From the NCBI GenBank assembly GCA_009711825.1, contig VEMY01000071.1:1-53523 (forward strand): 53,523 nucleotides of DNA, read 5' to 3'. Of the stretch, positions 45,448 through 53,421 are shown in pieces; the stretch's first letter is position 1, and every line of letters starts with the position of its first letter. The DNA comes from Bacillota bacterium. GTDB lineage: Bacteria > Bacillota > Proteinivoracia > UBA4975 > VEMY01. The notes beneath the pieces were generated by a model. That model saw nothing but the letters and a program-made list of their open reading frames with translations, was not told the DNA's origin and did not search any database. A program made the translations under genes and the position numbers.

Positions 45448-46479
45448 TTGAGCCTGAAGAAGTACCTTTGCGGGGCGCTTGTCTTAATGCTAATATTCGT
45501 CAGCGGTTGCGGCGTTGTCGACTGGGTTTTCCCTGAGGATGAGGAACCTCTGCCCGGGGATGAAGATTACGAATTCCAGGAGCCAGGGGAAGAAGAGGGC
45601 GAACCGGATGATGATCCTACCTTCGGTGAAGCAGGGACCAGGGAAGTGACGCTGTATTTTGCCGATAACCTGGCGCGGCACATTGTGTCAACGACCTATT
45701 CAATACCAGATAGGGAGGGAATCGGTCAGGAGGTTGTCCGGCATCTGGTGGAAGGCGGACCGGCCCAGGATTTTCTGACCAACAGTGGCTTAAAGGCTGT
45801 TTTGCCGGCAGGAACCCAGGTTATTGGCATGAACATCAAGGACGGATTGTGCACTGTCGATCTGAGCAGAGAGTTTTTGAACGCAGCTGATGATATCCAT
45901 GAGCAGCTGATGCTGGATTCTTTGGTTTATAGCTTGACCGAGTTTTCCACTATAGACAAAGTGGTGCTCTGGATTGAGGGCCGTCCGATTAACGAATTGA
46001 CCCACGGCACACCGGTCGACGCAGAAATGACGCGAAGTAGATCCTTGAATCTAGAGCCGGGCGCCGGCTATGGATCCCAGGTGACAATTTATGTGCAACT
46101 GGATAATTTGGCCCAACCGATGTTGGTGCCTGTTACCCGGACAATCGCGCCTGCCACTGATCTGGCAGGCGCGGCCCTGAACCAGTTAATCCAGGGTCCG
46201 ATGGCAGGCATGGGGCTCAGCGGCGTTATGCCGGTAACCACCGAGGTGCGGGATTTTAGCGTAGAAGGCAGCACTGCCATTGTGGATTTCAGCAGAGACA
46301 TGGCTGAAGCAGATAATTTGCCCCTGGCGGTGATGGCGGTTGTCATGACACTAACCGAATTTGCCAATGTGGATGATGTCAAAATAACTATTTCCGGACA
46401 AACCATAGAACTGCCAGACGGCAAGCTGCTTTCGGAGCCGGTTATGCGCCCGGGTTCTCCCAATCCCCTTGCCTTTTAG
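45448..46479 (+). CDS. gerM: GerM-type lipoprotein with two GerMN domains
   Basis: 343 residues. Lipoprotein signal (KKYLCGALVLMLIFVSGCG), an acidic linker (EDEEPLPGDEDYEFQEPGEEEGEPDDD), then two GerMN domains: ~TREVTLYFADNLARHIV... and ~SQVTIYVQLDNLAQPMLVPV.... Each has the L-N-x-L-I/V-x-G-P-x-x-G and DFSR/DLSR motifs. GerM acts in sporulation in Bacillus, helping the mother-cell/forespore channel. The start is TTG 45448, with GGGAGGG eight bases upstream; GTG 45421 has none. In Bacillus gerM lies between racE and rph; here catabolic genes have entered on both sides. Confidence 0.88.
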   Translation: MSLKKYLCGALVLMLIFVSGCGVVDWVFPEDEEPLPGDEDYEFQEPGEEEGEPDDDPTFGEAGTREVTLYFADNLARHIVSTTYSIPDREGIGQEVVRHLVEGGPAQDFLTNSGLKAVLPAGTQVIGMNIKDGLCTVDLSREFLNAADDIHEQLMLDSLVYSLTEFSTIDKVVLWIEGRPINELTHGTPVDAEMTRSRSLNLEPGAGYGSQVTIYVQLDNLAQPMLVPVTRTIAPATDLAGAALNQLIQGPMAGMGLSGVMPVTTEVRDFSVEGSTAIVDFSRDMAEADNLPLAVMAVVMTLTEFANVDDVKITISGQTIELPDGKLLSEPVMRPGSPNPLAF

Positions 46480-46493
46480 CAGGGGAATTTTTT
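46462..46493 (+). terminator. Terminator overlapping the gerM stop
   Basis: TCCCC-T-TGC and GCA-GGGGA pair with one bulge around CTTTTA, followed by six T's. It should end or reduce the upstream transcript before the AtuA-like gene. Confidence 0.65.
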
Positions 46494-46533
46494 GTATCTG
46501 CTTCAGGACAAGCTAAGAGAAGGAGGTTTATAA

Positions 46534-47886
46534 ATGCGCAAATTAACTGTTTTGTCCCCGACCGCTATCCTTGGTTACGGCTTTCCCAAAGAATCTTTTG
46601 AACGCGGATTGCAACATAACCCCGATGTGATTGCTGTGGACGCCGGCTCAGTAGACCCCGGGCCATATTACTTGGGAGCCGGGGTATCCTTTACCGATAA
46701 GGCAGCAGTAAAGCGGGATTTAGAGATTATTCTCCCCGCTGCCCGCAAGCGGAATATTCCCGTATTAATCGGTTCGGCCGGCGGCGCCGGCGCAAAGCCC
46801 CATTTAGAATGGACCGAGGAGATTATCAAAGAAATAGCTGCCGAACAAGACTTGGCGTTTAAACTGGCGTTGATTGCGGCCGATGTCGACGAGGAATTGC
46901 TGCTGGACAATCTGGAGAGCACCGAGCCCCTAGGGCCAATTGCGCCCCTTAATAAAGAAACTGTCCAACAAACTAGCAATATTGTCGCCCAGATGGGTGT
47001 TGAGCCAATTGTCGCCGCGTTAGACGCCGGCGCTGATGTGGTGCTAGCTGGACGCGCCTACGACCCGACTGTGTTTGCTGCTGAGGCCGTGCGTCGCGGC
47101 TTTGACCCCGGTCCGGCTCTGCACATGGGTAAAATCCTTGAATGTGCTGCGATTGCGGCTGAGCCGGGCAGCGGCCGGGATTGCATGGTTGGCATTCTCG
47201 ATGGGGATGGATTTGAGATCTTCCCGCCCAACCCCCAACGGCAGTGCACCATCAAGTCGGTGGCTGCCCATTCACTGTATGAGAAATCCAATCCCTGGCT
47301 GCTGCCCGGGCCGGGAGGCAGCCTGGATTTGCAGGACACGATTTATGAACAGGTGGAACCGGGGCGGGTCCGGGTCACCGGTACCCGGTATGTCGCCGAT
47401 AAGCATTATAGGTTAAAATTGGAGGGCGCCCGCCTGGTGGGCTATCGCACTCTCGCCATCGCCGGTATCCGGGATCCTCTGATGATCAAAGAACTGCGCT
47501 CTATTCTCGACGCTGTTTCAGATTCGGTGCGGGAGAATTTTGAGTCGGTGCCCGATTATAAGCTTAATTTCCTTTGTTACGGATTAGATGGGGTGATGAA
47601 GGAGCTAGAGCCCACGCCGCAGCCCGGTCACGAAGTTGGTTTGATTATCGATGTGGTGGCCGGCACCCAGGACGACGCAAATACCATTTGCTCGTACTGT
47701 CGTTCCACTCTGCTGCATTACGGTTACCCGGGACGAGTATCTACAGCCGGTAATCTGGCATTACCCTACTCACCCTCAGACCTTAAAGCCGGTCCAGTTT
47801 ATGAGTTTTCGGTGCATCATTTGCTGGCGGTGCCTGTGGAATTTAGGCCGCTTATTCAAGAAGTGGGGGGCAAGAGTGATGGTTAA
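46534..47886 (+). CDS. AtuA-like (DUF1446) protein
   Basis: 450 residues of the DUF1446 family, named after AtuA of the acyclic terpene utilisation cluster of Pseudomonas. Features seen: a Gly/Ala-rich segment PVLIGSAGGAGAKPHLEWT, VVLAGRAYDPTVFAAEAVRRGFDPGPALHMGKILECAAIAAEPGSGRDC, and KLEGARLVGYRTLAIAGIRDPLMI. No signal or membrane helix. No activity is proven for the family. It is immediately followed by DUF4387 (eight-base overlap) and the mesaconase-like subunits. GAAGGAGGTTTATAA is a strong ribosome site. Its place suggests a role in the mesaconate/citramalate part of glutamate catabolism. Confidence 0.85.
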   Translation: MRKLTVLSPTAILGYGFPKESFERGLQHNPDVIAVDAGSVDPGPYYLGAGVSFTDKAAVKRDLEIILPAARKRNIPVLIGSAGGAGAKPHLEWTEEIIKEIAAEQDLAFKLALIAADVDEELLLDNLESTEPLGPIAPLNKETVQQTSNIVAQMGVEPIVAALDAGADVVLAGRAYDPTVFAAEAVRRGFDPGPALHMGKILECAAIAAEPGSGRDCMVGILDGDGFEIFPPNPQRQCTIKSVAAHSLYEKSNPWLLPGPGGSLDLQDTIYEQVEPGRVRVTGTRYVADKHYRLKLEGARLVGYRTLAIAGIRDPLMIKELRSILDAVSDSVRENFESVPDYKLNFLCYGLDGVMKELEPTPQPGHEVGLIIDVVAGTQDDANTICSYCRSTLLHYGYPGRVSTAGNLALPYSPSDLKAGPVYEFSVHHLLAVPVEFRPLIQEVGGKSDG

Positions 47887-48229
47887 ACAGATCCCGATAA
47901 CCGATTTGGCGGTGGTAATCCGCAGCAAAAATTCCGGTCCTTTGGAGCTGACCTTTGATATTATCTTCAAAGATCAGCAAAGTTTTGACCTCGCCGTGGC
48001 GTCGGGAATTTTTAGCCCGGCTCTGTTTGCAGACCTGTATAAAATTCCTGAATCCCGGGTGCTTAGTGTTGTGGAGTATGCGCCGGCGCGGGCAATCAAG
48101 GCGACAATTTTACGGAACACTGTGGCTGGTTCAGTGGGGGACACTGATGTCTATGGCGCCCAGCAACATGCGCCGCTTCTGGCAATTACTGTTCCGATGG
48201 AGGGTGATGAAGATGCGGATCAAGGCTGA
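47879..48229 (+). CDS. DUF4387 protein, partner of the AtuA-like protein
   Basis: 116 residues: KQIPITDLAVVIRSKNSGPLELTFDIIFKDQQSFDLAVASGIFS, then VLSVVEYAPARAIKATILRNTVAGSVGDTDVYGAQQHAPLL. It matches the DUF4387 family, which regularly occurs beside or fused to DUF1446; the two probably make one enzyme. SKNSGP near the N-terminus and the GDTDVYGAQQHAP end are its most conserved-looking parts. The ATG overlaps the AtuA stop, and the stop lies inside the fumarase alpha start, so the three genes are tightly coupled. Confidence 0.85.
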   Translation: MVKQIPITDLAVVIRSKNSGPLELTFDIIFKDQQSFDLAVASGIFSPALFADLYKIPESRVLSVVEYAPARAIKATILRNTVAGSVGDTDVYGAQQHAPLLAITVPMEGDEDADQG

Positions 48230-49064
48230 ACAGATTACTAATGCAGTTTACAGGTTATGTTTGGAGGCCAACAGAAACTTGCCTCCGGATGTCTGCGCAG
48301 CCCTGGCTAATGCCGTCAAGCGGGAACAATCGGACCTGAGCAAAAATGTCTTAGAATTGTTACAAGAAAATGCCCGAATTGCCCGGGATGAGAAGGTGCC
48401 GATCTGTCAGGACACCGGGATGGTTGTGGTGTTTGTGGAGCTGGGCAGGGACTTGCTGGTTCAAGGTGACCTAAATCAAGCAATAAATGCCGGTGTAGCC
48501 CGGGCATATGCCGACGGGTATTTCCGTAAATCAATTGTCGGGCATCCGCTGGAGCGCAAAAACACCGGCGATAACACGCCGGCCGTGATTCACCTCACTC
48601 TGGCGCCGGGGGCTTGCATGAAAATTACGGTGGCGCCCAAGGGCTTTGGCAGCGAAAACATGGGCGGAATCAAAATGCTCAAGCCAGCCCAGGGCCGCCA
48701 AGGTGTTGTTGATTATGTGGTTTCGGTGGTAGACCAGGCAGGCGCCAACCCTTGTCCGCCAATCATCGTTGGAGTTGGTCTGGGGGGGACAATGGAGTAT
48801 GCGGCGCTGCTGGCCAAAAAGGCATTGTTGCGGGAAGTTGGAAAAACTGCGGAGCATCCGCTGGACAAAGAATTGGAGACCGAGATCTTTAAGCGCGTGA
48901 ACCAATTGGGGATTGGCCCCCAGGGTTATGGCGGCTCAGAGACTGCCTTTGCGGTCCACGTGGAGTCTTACCCCACCCACATTGCCGGTTTGCCGGTTGC
49001 GGTCAATATCAACTGCCATGCCGCCAGACATGCTGAAACTGTGTTACAGGGAGAGGAATGCTGA
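48213..49064 (+). CDS. Class I fumarase/mesaconase alpha subunit
   Basis: 283 residues. The three cluster Cys of the class I hydro-lyase alpha chain are seen in VPICQDTGM, ANPCPPIIVG and NINCHAARH, which bind a [4Fe-4S] centre. These two-subunit enzymes hydrate fumarate, mesaconate or dehydrate L-tartrate. Next to methylaspartate ammonia-lyase, mesaconate to (S)-citramalate is the likely reaction (inference). ATG 48213 is chosen because GGAGGG lies eight bases before it; ATG 48207 would be too close. It overlaps DUF4387 by 17 bases. Confidence 0.85.
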   Translation: MRIKAEQITNAVYRLCLEANRNLPPDVCAALANAVKREQSDLSKNVLELLQENARIARDEKVPICQDTGMVVVFVELGRDLLVQGDLNQAINAGVARAYADGYFRKSIVGHPLERKNTGDNTPAVIHLTLAPGACMKITVAPKGFGSENMGGIKMLKPAQGRQGVVDYVVSVVDQAGANPCPPIIVGVGLGGTMEYAALLAKKALLREVGKTAEHPLDKELETEIFKRVNQLGIGPQGYGGSETAFAVHVESYPTHIAGLPVAVNINCHAARHAETVLQGEEC

Positions 49065-49621
49065 TGGAGGCAACCAAACTGAAGACGCCGTTGACCAGGG
49101 AACAGACTGCGAAGCTGGAGGCGGGTCAGAGCTGCTTGCTGAGCGGCACTATCTACACGGCCCGGGATGCGGCCCATAAACGGCTGGTGGAACTTTTGGA
49201 TAATGGACAGTCCCTGCCGGTTGATTTGGCCGGACAAGTTATTTATTATGTTGGTCCCTGTCCGGCGCCTCCGGGTAAAGTTATTGGCTCGGCCGGGCCG
49301 ACTACCAGTATGCGCATGGACAGTTACACACCGGCAATTCTCAAGGCCGGGGTACGGGCAGTTATCGGCAAAGGCGACCGGGGCCCGGAAGTTGTGGAAG
49401 CACTCAAAGAACAGGGCGCAGTGTATCTCGGCGCAATTGGCGGCGCCGGGGCCTTGATTGCCCGTCATATTCGCAAGGCAGAGGTGGTTGCGTTCCCCGA
49501 TCTCGGGCCAGAGGCAATCCACCGTCTGGAGGTCGAGGATCTACCGGTAATTGTACTCATAGATAGCGCCGGCAATAATTTCTATCGAATCGGCCGAAAT
49601 AATTTTACCTCCCGGCAATGA
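49064..49621 (+). CDS. Class I fumarase/mesaconase beta subunit
   Basis: 185 residues, the swivelling C-terminal domain of class I fumarases. Landmarks: LLSGTIYTARDAAHKRL, YVGPCPAPPGKVIGSAGPTTSMRMDSYTP (Gly-rich substrate loop) and VIGKGDRGPEVVEAL. ATG 49064 is preferred over ATG 49058 because GAGAGG lies seven bases before it; it overlaps the alpha stop by one base. No citramalate lyase follows, so the last step to acetate and pyruvate is encoded elsewhere. Confidence 0.88.
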   Translation: MEATKLKTPLTREQTAKLEAGQSCLLSGTIYTARDAAHKRLVELLDNGQSLPVDLAGQVIYYVGPCPAPPGKVIGSAGPTTSMRMDSYTPAILKAGVRAVIGKGDRGPEVVEALKEQGAVYLGAIGGAGALIARHIRKAEVVAFPDLGPEAIHRLEVEDLPVIVLIDSAGNNFYRIGRNNFTSRQ

Positions 49622-49652
49622 TTGGGTATACTTAGCCCAGGGGGTGGTTAAA

Positions 49653-50558
49653 ATGTACTCTATTACCCAGGAAACCCTTATTCATGCCACATATTTCGCT
49701 CCCCGGGGCAAAAACCGTTTACAGCTGTTGGGATTTCATCTCGCTCAACGTTATTTGAGTCCTGACGACCGGCTGATAGGATTTGTCGGCGACTCCGGCG
49801 CTGGCAAATCTCTGTTAATCCGGGGCATGTTCCCCGGGCTGGAGCTGACCAATGATGATGAGGGGGTCAATATTCGCCCACTGCCCCTTAGTCGGCAGCA
49901 TGAGGACGGGCGGTATCTGGCCCATACATATCACGTAGACGCACGCTTTGAAATCGCTTTCCAACAAGGGTGGCAATTGGCCGACTCAATTCGGGACGCT
50001 GTAATGGCAGGGAAGCGGGTGGTGGTCGAACACTTCGACCATATTTACCCGGTGTTAAAGATGAATCCGGCAGTGCTGATTGGGGTGGGGGAAGAAGTTA
50101 TTATCACCCGTCCCGGCGTTTTTGGCCCGTTGCCTGGCGAGATTTCCGGAATTGTCTACAAGTCAATTCAATACCGGAAAATGGTGCACACTGCCGAGGA
50201 TTTGACATCAAAAGTTCTGGTTGAGATGGGCTATGAACGGCCCAAGTTCCACAGCGACATTCGCCATGGTTTTTTGCTAGAGTTTCCCGAGAAGCCTGAA
50301 TTCGATCTTGAATATGTGGAAAAACGGGTTAAAGAACTTATCGAAGCAGATTTGGACATCCACTACCATGATGAGGATCATATCCGCATAGGAAAACGGA
50401 GTGTATTCCCTTGTTCAGGGCCCCGGATTCATGTGCGCAGGACCAGTGAAATCAAGGGGTTCCGTCTACTCAAGGAAATCCAATGGGATCCGGTAAACAA
50501 GCTTTATTATTTGGCCGGCATGGTAGGGGAAAAACATACTGGAGGTATCGGAGCATGA
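49653..50558 (+). CDS. P-loop NTPase fused to an AlaX-like editing domain
   Basis: 301 residues. N-terminal P-loop [15 protein letters not shown] (about residues 48-62) and a likely Walker-B-type [13 protein letters not shown]. The C-terminal half resembles the second additional domain of Ala/Thr-tRNA synthetases (AlaX). Its signs are [17 protein letters not shown] (HxxxH with the second His as Asp), [31 protein letters not shown], then [21 protein letters not shown] (the CxxxH metal motif). ATP use and a tRNA- or aminoacyl-linked role are suggested; none is established that I know. ATG 49653 has AGGGGGTGG upstream. It sits between mesaconase and rph (ATGA overlap), so it may be the last member of the catabolic insert. 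Confidence 0.75.
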   Translation: MYSITQETLIHATYFAPRGKNRLQLLGFHLAQRYLSPDDRLIGFVGDSGAGKSLLIRGMFPGLELTNDDEGVNIRPLPLSRQHEDGRYLAHTYHVDARFEIAFQQGWQLADSIRDAVMAGKRVVVEHFDHIYPVLKMNPAVLIGVGEEVIITRPGVFGPLPGEISGIVYKSIQYRKMVHTAEDLTSKVLVEMGYERPKFHSDIRHGFLLEFPEKPEFDLEYVEKRVKELIEADLDIHYHDEDHIRIGKRSVFPCSGPRIHVRRTSEIKGFRLLKEIQWDPVNKLYYLAGMVGEKHTGGIGA

Positions 50559-51322
50559 GATTAGGAAACAGGCTTCCTGAGCAACTGCGGTCGGTTCGGA
50601 TTACTCCCCGGATTAATAAGCACGCGGAAGGTTCAGTTTTGATTGAATGCGGCGACACGCAGGTAATTTGCACGGCAACAATTGAAGAGAAAATCCCTCC
50701 TTTTCTTAAAGGGAGCGGTCAGGGCTGGGTTACAGCCGAATACTCGATGTTACCTCGCGCCACTGGCGTGCGCAATATCCGGGAGGCTGCCCGGGGCAAA
50801 ATCGGCGGCCGTACCTATGAAATTCAAAGATTAATCGGACGTTCACTGCGCTCAGTGGTCAACCTGGTTCAGTTAGGAGAGCGTACCATCTGGCTGGATT
50901 GTGACGTGATTCAGGCCGATGGCGGCACCCGCACTGCGTCGATTACCGGCGCCTTTGTCGCCATGGTTTTGGCAATGCAGAAATTAGTGGAGACGGAAAA
51001 ACTAGAACGAATTCCGGTCACCGACTATCTCTCGGCAGTCAGCGTCGGCATTGTTCAAGGCAAACCGCTTTTGGATCTTGACTTTACTGAAGATTCCCAG
51101 GCCCAAGTGGATATGAATGTGGTTAAAACAGGGGCGGGGCGGTTTGTAGAGATTCAGGGAACGGCAGAGGAATATCCCTTCGCCCAGAACGAGTTGGAGC
51201 AGCTGCTGGCCTTGGCCAATACAGGCACCCAGCAGCTTGTGGAAGCGCAAAAACAGCATCTAACGTTCTTTAAACCCATGGAAGGCGGGAACGACAATGA
51301 AGCTGGTAGCGGCAACGTTTAA
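50555..51322 (+). CDS. rph: RNase PH
   Basis: 255 residues: [35 protein letters not shown], then [35 protein letters not shown] (phosphate-binding Arg) and the [19 protein letters not shown] core. It trims tRNA 3' ends with phosphate. The ATG overlaps the upstream stop. The order rph-rdgB-ysnB is the same as rph-ysnA-ysnB in Bacillus. Confidence 0.95.
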   Translation: MRLGNRLPEQLRSVRITPRINKHAEGSVLIECGDTQVICTATIEEKIPPFLKGSGQGWVTAEYSMLPRATGVRNIREAARGKIGGRTYEIQRLIGRSLRSVVNLVQLGERTIWLDCDVIQADGGTRTASITGAFVAMVLAMQKLVETEKLERIPVTDYLSAVSVGIVQGKPLLDLDFTEDSQAQVDMNVVKTGAGRFVEIQGTAEEYPFAQNELEQLLALANTGTQQLVEAQKQHLTFFKPMEGGNDNEAGSGNV

Positions 51323-51896
51323 TCGTCACAAGGTAGAGGAAATCAGCGCGATTTTGGCGCCGCTTGGCCTCAGCGTTCAGTCATTAGCTGAGTATACCGA
51401 CAAGCAACCAGTGGAAGACGGAGACAGTTTTGAGGCCAATGCACTGATAAAAGCCCGTTATGGCTATCAGCTTACCGGTCTGCCGACGATTGCCGATGAT
51501 TCCGGACTGGAGGTTGACGCCCTTTCGGGGGCGCCAGGTGTTCATTCAGCCCGTTTTGCCGGCGAAAACGCCAGCGACGATGACAACAATCGCAAGCTTT
51601 TGACTTTGCTTGCCGATGTTCCCAGGTCCGAGCGCAAAGCCAGGTTCCGGTGCGCCATCGCACTGGTGAGCGGCGATGACATTTTAACCGCCGAGGGTAG
51701 CTGTGAGGGGGAAATCCTCACCTCTCCCCAGGGAAGTGGCGGCTTTGGTTATGACCCCTTGTTCTGGCTGCCCCAGGAGGGCAAGTCGATGGCTGAGCTG
51801 CCCCCTGAACATAAAAACCAGGTCAGTCACCGGGCCCGGGCGCTGGCAGAGCTGGCTCGTGTCCTCAAATCCAGGGGGTGGGGACAATCAAGATAA
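51297..51896 (+). CDS. rdgB: XTP/dITP pyrophosphatase (RdgB/HAM1)
   Basis: 199 residues. It shows [55 protein letters not shown] and the late [14 protein letters not shown] and SHRARAL motifs of the family. It destroys non-canonical nucleotides such as XTP and dITP. ATG 51297 lies inside the end of rph (26-base overlap). Confidence 0.95.
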   Translation: MKLVAATFNRHKVEEISAILAPLGLSVQSLAEYTDKQPVEDGDSFEANALIKARYGYQLTGLPTIADDSGLEVDALSGAPGVHSARFAGENASDDDNNRKLLTLLADVPRSERKARFRCAIALVSGDDILTAEGSCEGEILTSPQGSGGFGYDPLFWLPQEGKSMAELPPEHKNQVSHRARALAELARVLKSRGWGQSR

Positions 51897-52420
51897 TAGT
51901 TTTCAGTGATACCCACCGCAGCCGCCCAGTTCTTAAGCATACCCGCAAAATTTTACAAACGGAGAAGCCGGATTTGCTTTTGCATGCCGGCGACAATTAT
52001 CAAGACTTTTTGTGGCTCAAGAATGCGAGCGATATCCCCGGACACGGGGTGTGTGGTAATTGTGATTATGATGTGAGCGATTGCAAAAACGAACTGATTT
52101 TTGAATATCAAAATGTTAAATTTTTGCTTTGTCACGGACATCAGTATAATGTTAAATTTACCCTGAACAATCTTTACTACCGGGCCCAGGAATTGGACGT
52201 AAATGTTGCAGTATTTGGCCATACCCACATGGCAGCGATTGAACAGGAGACAGGGATTACACTGTTTAACCCTGGCAGTCTTTACCAACCCCGGGGCAAT
52301 GATATCTACAGCTATGGTATTATTCACGTCGATAATGGCAAAATTAATTGTGAACTGAAAGAAGTTGATCCAGCTGTTTACTATGCAATAAGCGGTTTGT
52401 TTGCAAAAATGTTTTTTTGA
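51878..52420 (+). CDS. YfcE/YsnB-type metallophosphoesterase
   Basis: 180 residues. Metal-binding motifs of calcineurin-like phosphodiesterases: VFSDTHRS (D-x-H), LLHAGDN (GD), GVCGNCDY (GNxD), LCHGHQYN (GH) and VFGHTHMA (GHTH). The YfcE/MJ0936 group cleaves phosphodiesters in vitro; the real substrate is unknown. The start is GTG 51878, within rdgB. It closes the rph-rdgB-ysnB unit. Its stop TGA is inside the -35 of the tRNA promoter. Confidence 0.9.
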   Translation: MGTIKIIVFSDTHRSRPVLKHTRKILQTEKPDLLLHAGDNYQDFLWLKNASDIPGHGVCGNCDYDVSDCKNELIFEYQNVKFLLCHGHQYNVKFTLNNLYYRAQELDVNVAVFGHTHMAAIEQETGITLFNPGSLYQPRGNDIYSYGIIHVDNGKINCELKEVDPAVYYAISGLFAKMFF

Positions 52421-52444
52421 CAAAAACCGCAATTTGTTTATAAT
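52417..52444 (+). promoter_or_regulatory. Strong sigma-A promoter of the tRNA cluster
   Basis: TTGACA, 16-base spacer, TATAAT: both hexamers match consensus fully. tRNA-Gly begins 13 bases after the -10. The -35 overlaps the stop codon of the metallophosphoesterase gene. Confidence 0.85.
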
Positions 52445-52456
52445 ATATTAATGCGA

Positions 52457-52530
52457 GCGGGTATAGCTCAGTGGTAGAGCTCCAGCTTCCCAAGCTGGCT
52501 ATGTGGGTTCGATTCCCATTACCCGCTCCA
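52457..52530 (+). tRNA. tRNA-Gly (CCC)
   Basis: 74 bases: acceptor GCGGGTA/TACCCGC, anticodon stem CCAGC/GCTGG around TTCCCAA (anticodon CCC, glycine), T arm GTGGGTTCGATTCCCAT, encoded CCA. First gene of the six-tRNA cluster. Confidence 0.92.
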
Positions 52531-52537
52531 AATCATC

Positions 52538-52567
52538 TTGACAAAGTGGCAGCTGGCATGTTATATT
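52538..52567 (+). promoter_or_regulatory. Second sigma-A promoter within the tRNA cluster
   Basis: TTGACA, 17-18-base spacer, TTATAT or TATATT, between tRNA-Gly and tRNA-Arg. It would boost the five downstream tRNAs. Confidence 0.7.
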
Positions 52568-52589
52568 GCTTCTTGTCCGCTGCTTTTGC

Positions 52590-52665
52590 ACGCCTGTAGC
52601 TCAGGGGACAGAGCAACGGACTTCTAATCCGTCGGTCGGGGGTTCGAATCCCTCCAGGCGTACCA
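52590..52665 (+). tRNA. tRNA-Arg (TCT)
   Basis: 76 bases: acceptor ACGCCTG/CAGGCGT, anticodon stem ACGGA/TCCGT around CTTCTAA (anticodon TCT, arginine), T arm GGGGGTTCGAATCCCTC, CCA encoded. Confidence 0.92.
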
Positions 52666-52668
52666 TAT

Positions 52669-52746
52669 GGTGGGTGTAGCTCAGTTGGTTAGAGCACCAG
52701 ATTGTGGCTCTGGGGGCCGAGGGTTCGAATCCCTTCACTCACCCCA
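52669..52746 (+). tRNA. tRNA-His (GTG)
   Basis: Anticodon stem CCAGA/TCTGG around TTGTGGC (anticodon GTG, histidine). The extra 5' G at 52669 pairs with the discriminator C, the identity mark of tRNA-His. Acceptor GTGGGTG/CACTCAC, CCA encoded. Confidence 0.92.
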
Positions 52747-52760
52747 AATTAACTAAATAC

Positions 52761-52836
52761 TGGGGCGTAGCCAAGTTGGTAAGGCACGGGACTTTGACTC
52801 CCGCATGCGTAGGTTCGAGTCCTGCCGCCCCAGCCA
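52761..52836 (+). tRNA. tRNA-Gln (TTG)
   Basis: 76 bases: acceptor TGGGGCG/CGCCCCA, anticodon stem CGGGA/TCCCG around CTTTGAC (anticodon TTG, glutamine), T arm TAGGTTCGAGTCCTG, GCCA end. Confidence 0.92.
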
Positions 52837-52848
52837 TTTTTTATTTTT

Positions 52849-52924
52849 GGGCCATTAGCTCAGTTGGTAGAGCACCTGACTTTTAATCAGGGTGTCGATG
52901 GTTCGAATCCATCATGGCTCACCA
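52849..52924 (+). tRNA. tRNA-Lys (TTT)
   Basis: 76 bases: acceptor GGGCCAT/ATGGCTC, anticodon stem CCTGA/TCAGG around CTTTTAA (anticodon TTT, lysine), T arm GATGGTTCGAATCCATC, CCA encoded. Confidence 0.92.
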
Positions 52925-52929
52925 TTCGT

Positions 52930-53013
52930 GCGAGAGTGGTGGAACTGGCAGACACGCTAGACTTAGGATCTAGTGCCCTAGGTGTGTGGGTTCGACTCCC
53001 ACCTCTCGCACCA
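52930..53013 (+). tRNA. tRNA-Leu (TAG)
   Basis: 84 bases with a long variable arm (GTGCCCTAGGTGT region). Acceptor GCGAGAG/CTCTCGC, anticodon stem CTAGA/TCTAG around CTTAGGA (anticodon TAG, leucine), CCA encoded. Last of the cluster. Confidence 0.92.
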
Positions 53014-53024
53014 CTTATAAATCA

Positions 53025-53051
53025 AATCCCGGCAAGCGCCGGGATTTTTTT
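53025..53051 (+). terminator. Intrinsic terminator of the tRNA cluster
   Basis: AATCCCGGC and GCCGGGATT pair around AAGC, then six to seven T's. Confidence 0.9.
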
Positions 53052-53111
53052 GATACAACCGGACCGGGGGACAGGTCCCTTGTCCGAGAATTGGATGATT
53101 TACGGGTAGGG

Positions 53112-53151
53112 ATAGGGTTTTTGTCCTGCATTTATTTGCCAAAAACCTTAT
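53112..53151 (+). repeat. Inverted repeat upstream of the ECF sigma gene
   Basis: ATAGGGTTTTTG (53112-53123) and CAAAAACCTTAT (53140-53151) are complementary at 11 of 12 positions around a 16-base loop. It lies about 70 bases before the start codon. It has no T run, so it is more likely a protein site or leader structure than a terminator. Confidence 0.5.
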
Positions 53152-53223
53152 CCAGGGGTCGCTTGTCTAATTGGCAGATTAGGAACAAACCAATCCAGTC
53201 ATGCTAAGAAGGAGGTGGATTCC

Positions 53224-53421
53224 ATGGATATTAGCAGTTTAGTGGAGCGTGCCCGGTCCGGCGATGAAGAGGCATTTTGCAAACTGATTGAGGCCAGAAA
53301 AGAATCAGTGTACAAAATTGCCTATTGTTACGTAAAAAATCAGCAAGACGCCCTTGATATTGTTGGGGAAGCGGTTTACAAAGCGTATATATCCATGATT
53401 CCACTGCAGATATGGTCGTAA
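53224..53421 (+). pseudogene. ECF sigma factor, truncated by foreign sequence
   Basis: The start at ATG 53224 is set by AAGGAGGTGGATTCC. The first ~57 residues are region 2 of a sigma-70-like ECF factor: SLVERARSGDEEAFCKLIEARKESVYKIAYCYVKNQQDALDIVGEAVYKAYIS, including the DALDIVGEAVYKAY core-binding helix. After this the family pattern is lost (MIPLQIWS) and the frame stops at 53421. Region 4 is absent, so the product would be inactive. The break at about 53394 is abrupt, as expected from insertion of a mobile element or a mis-joined repeat. Confidence 0.75.

Noticed and set aside
52704-53207. Open frames running through the tRNA cluster
   Set aside because: Their translations are the repeated patterns typical of tRNA genes read as protein (GSNPFxxP, VRHGTL), not genes.
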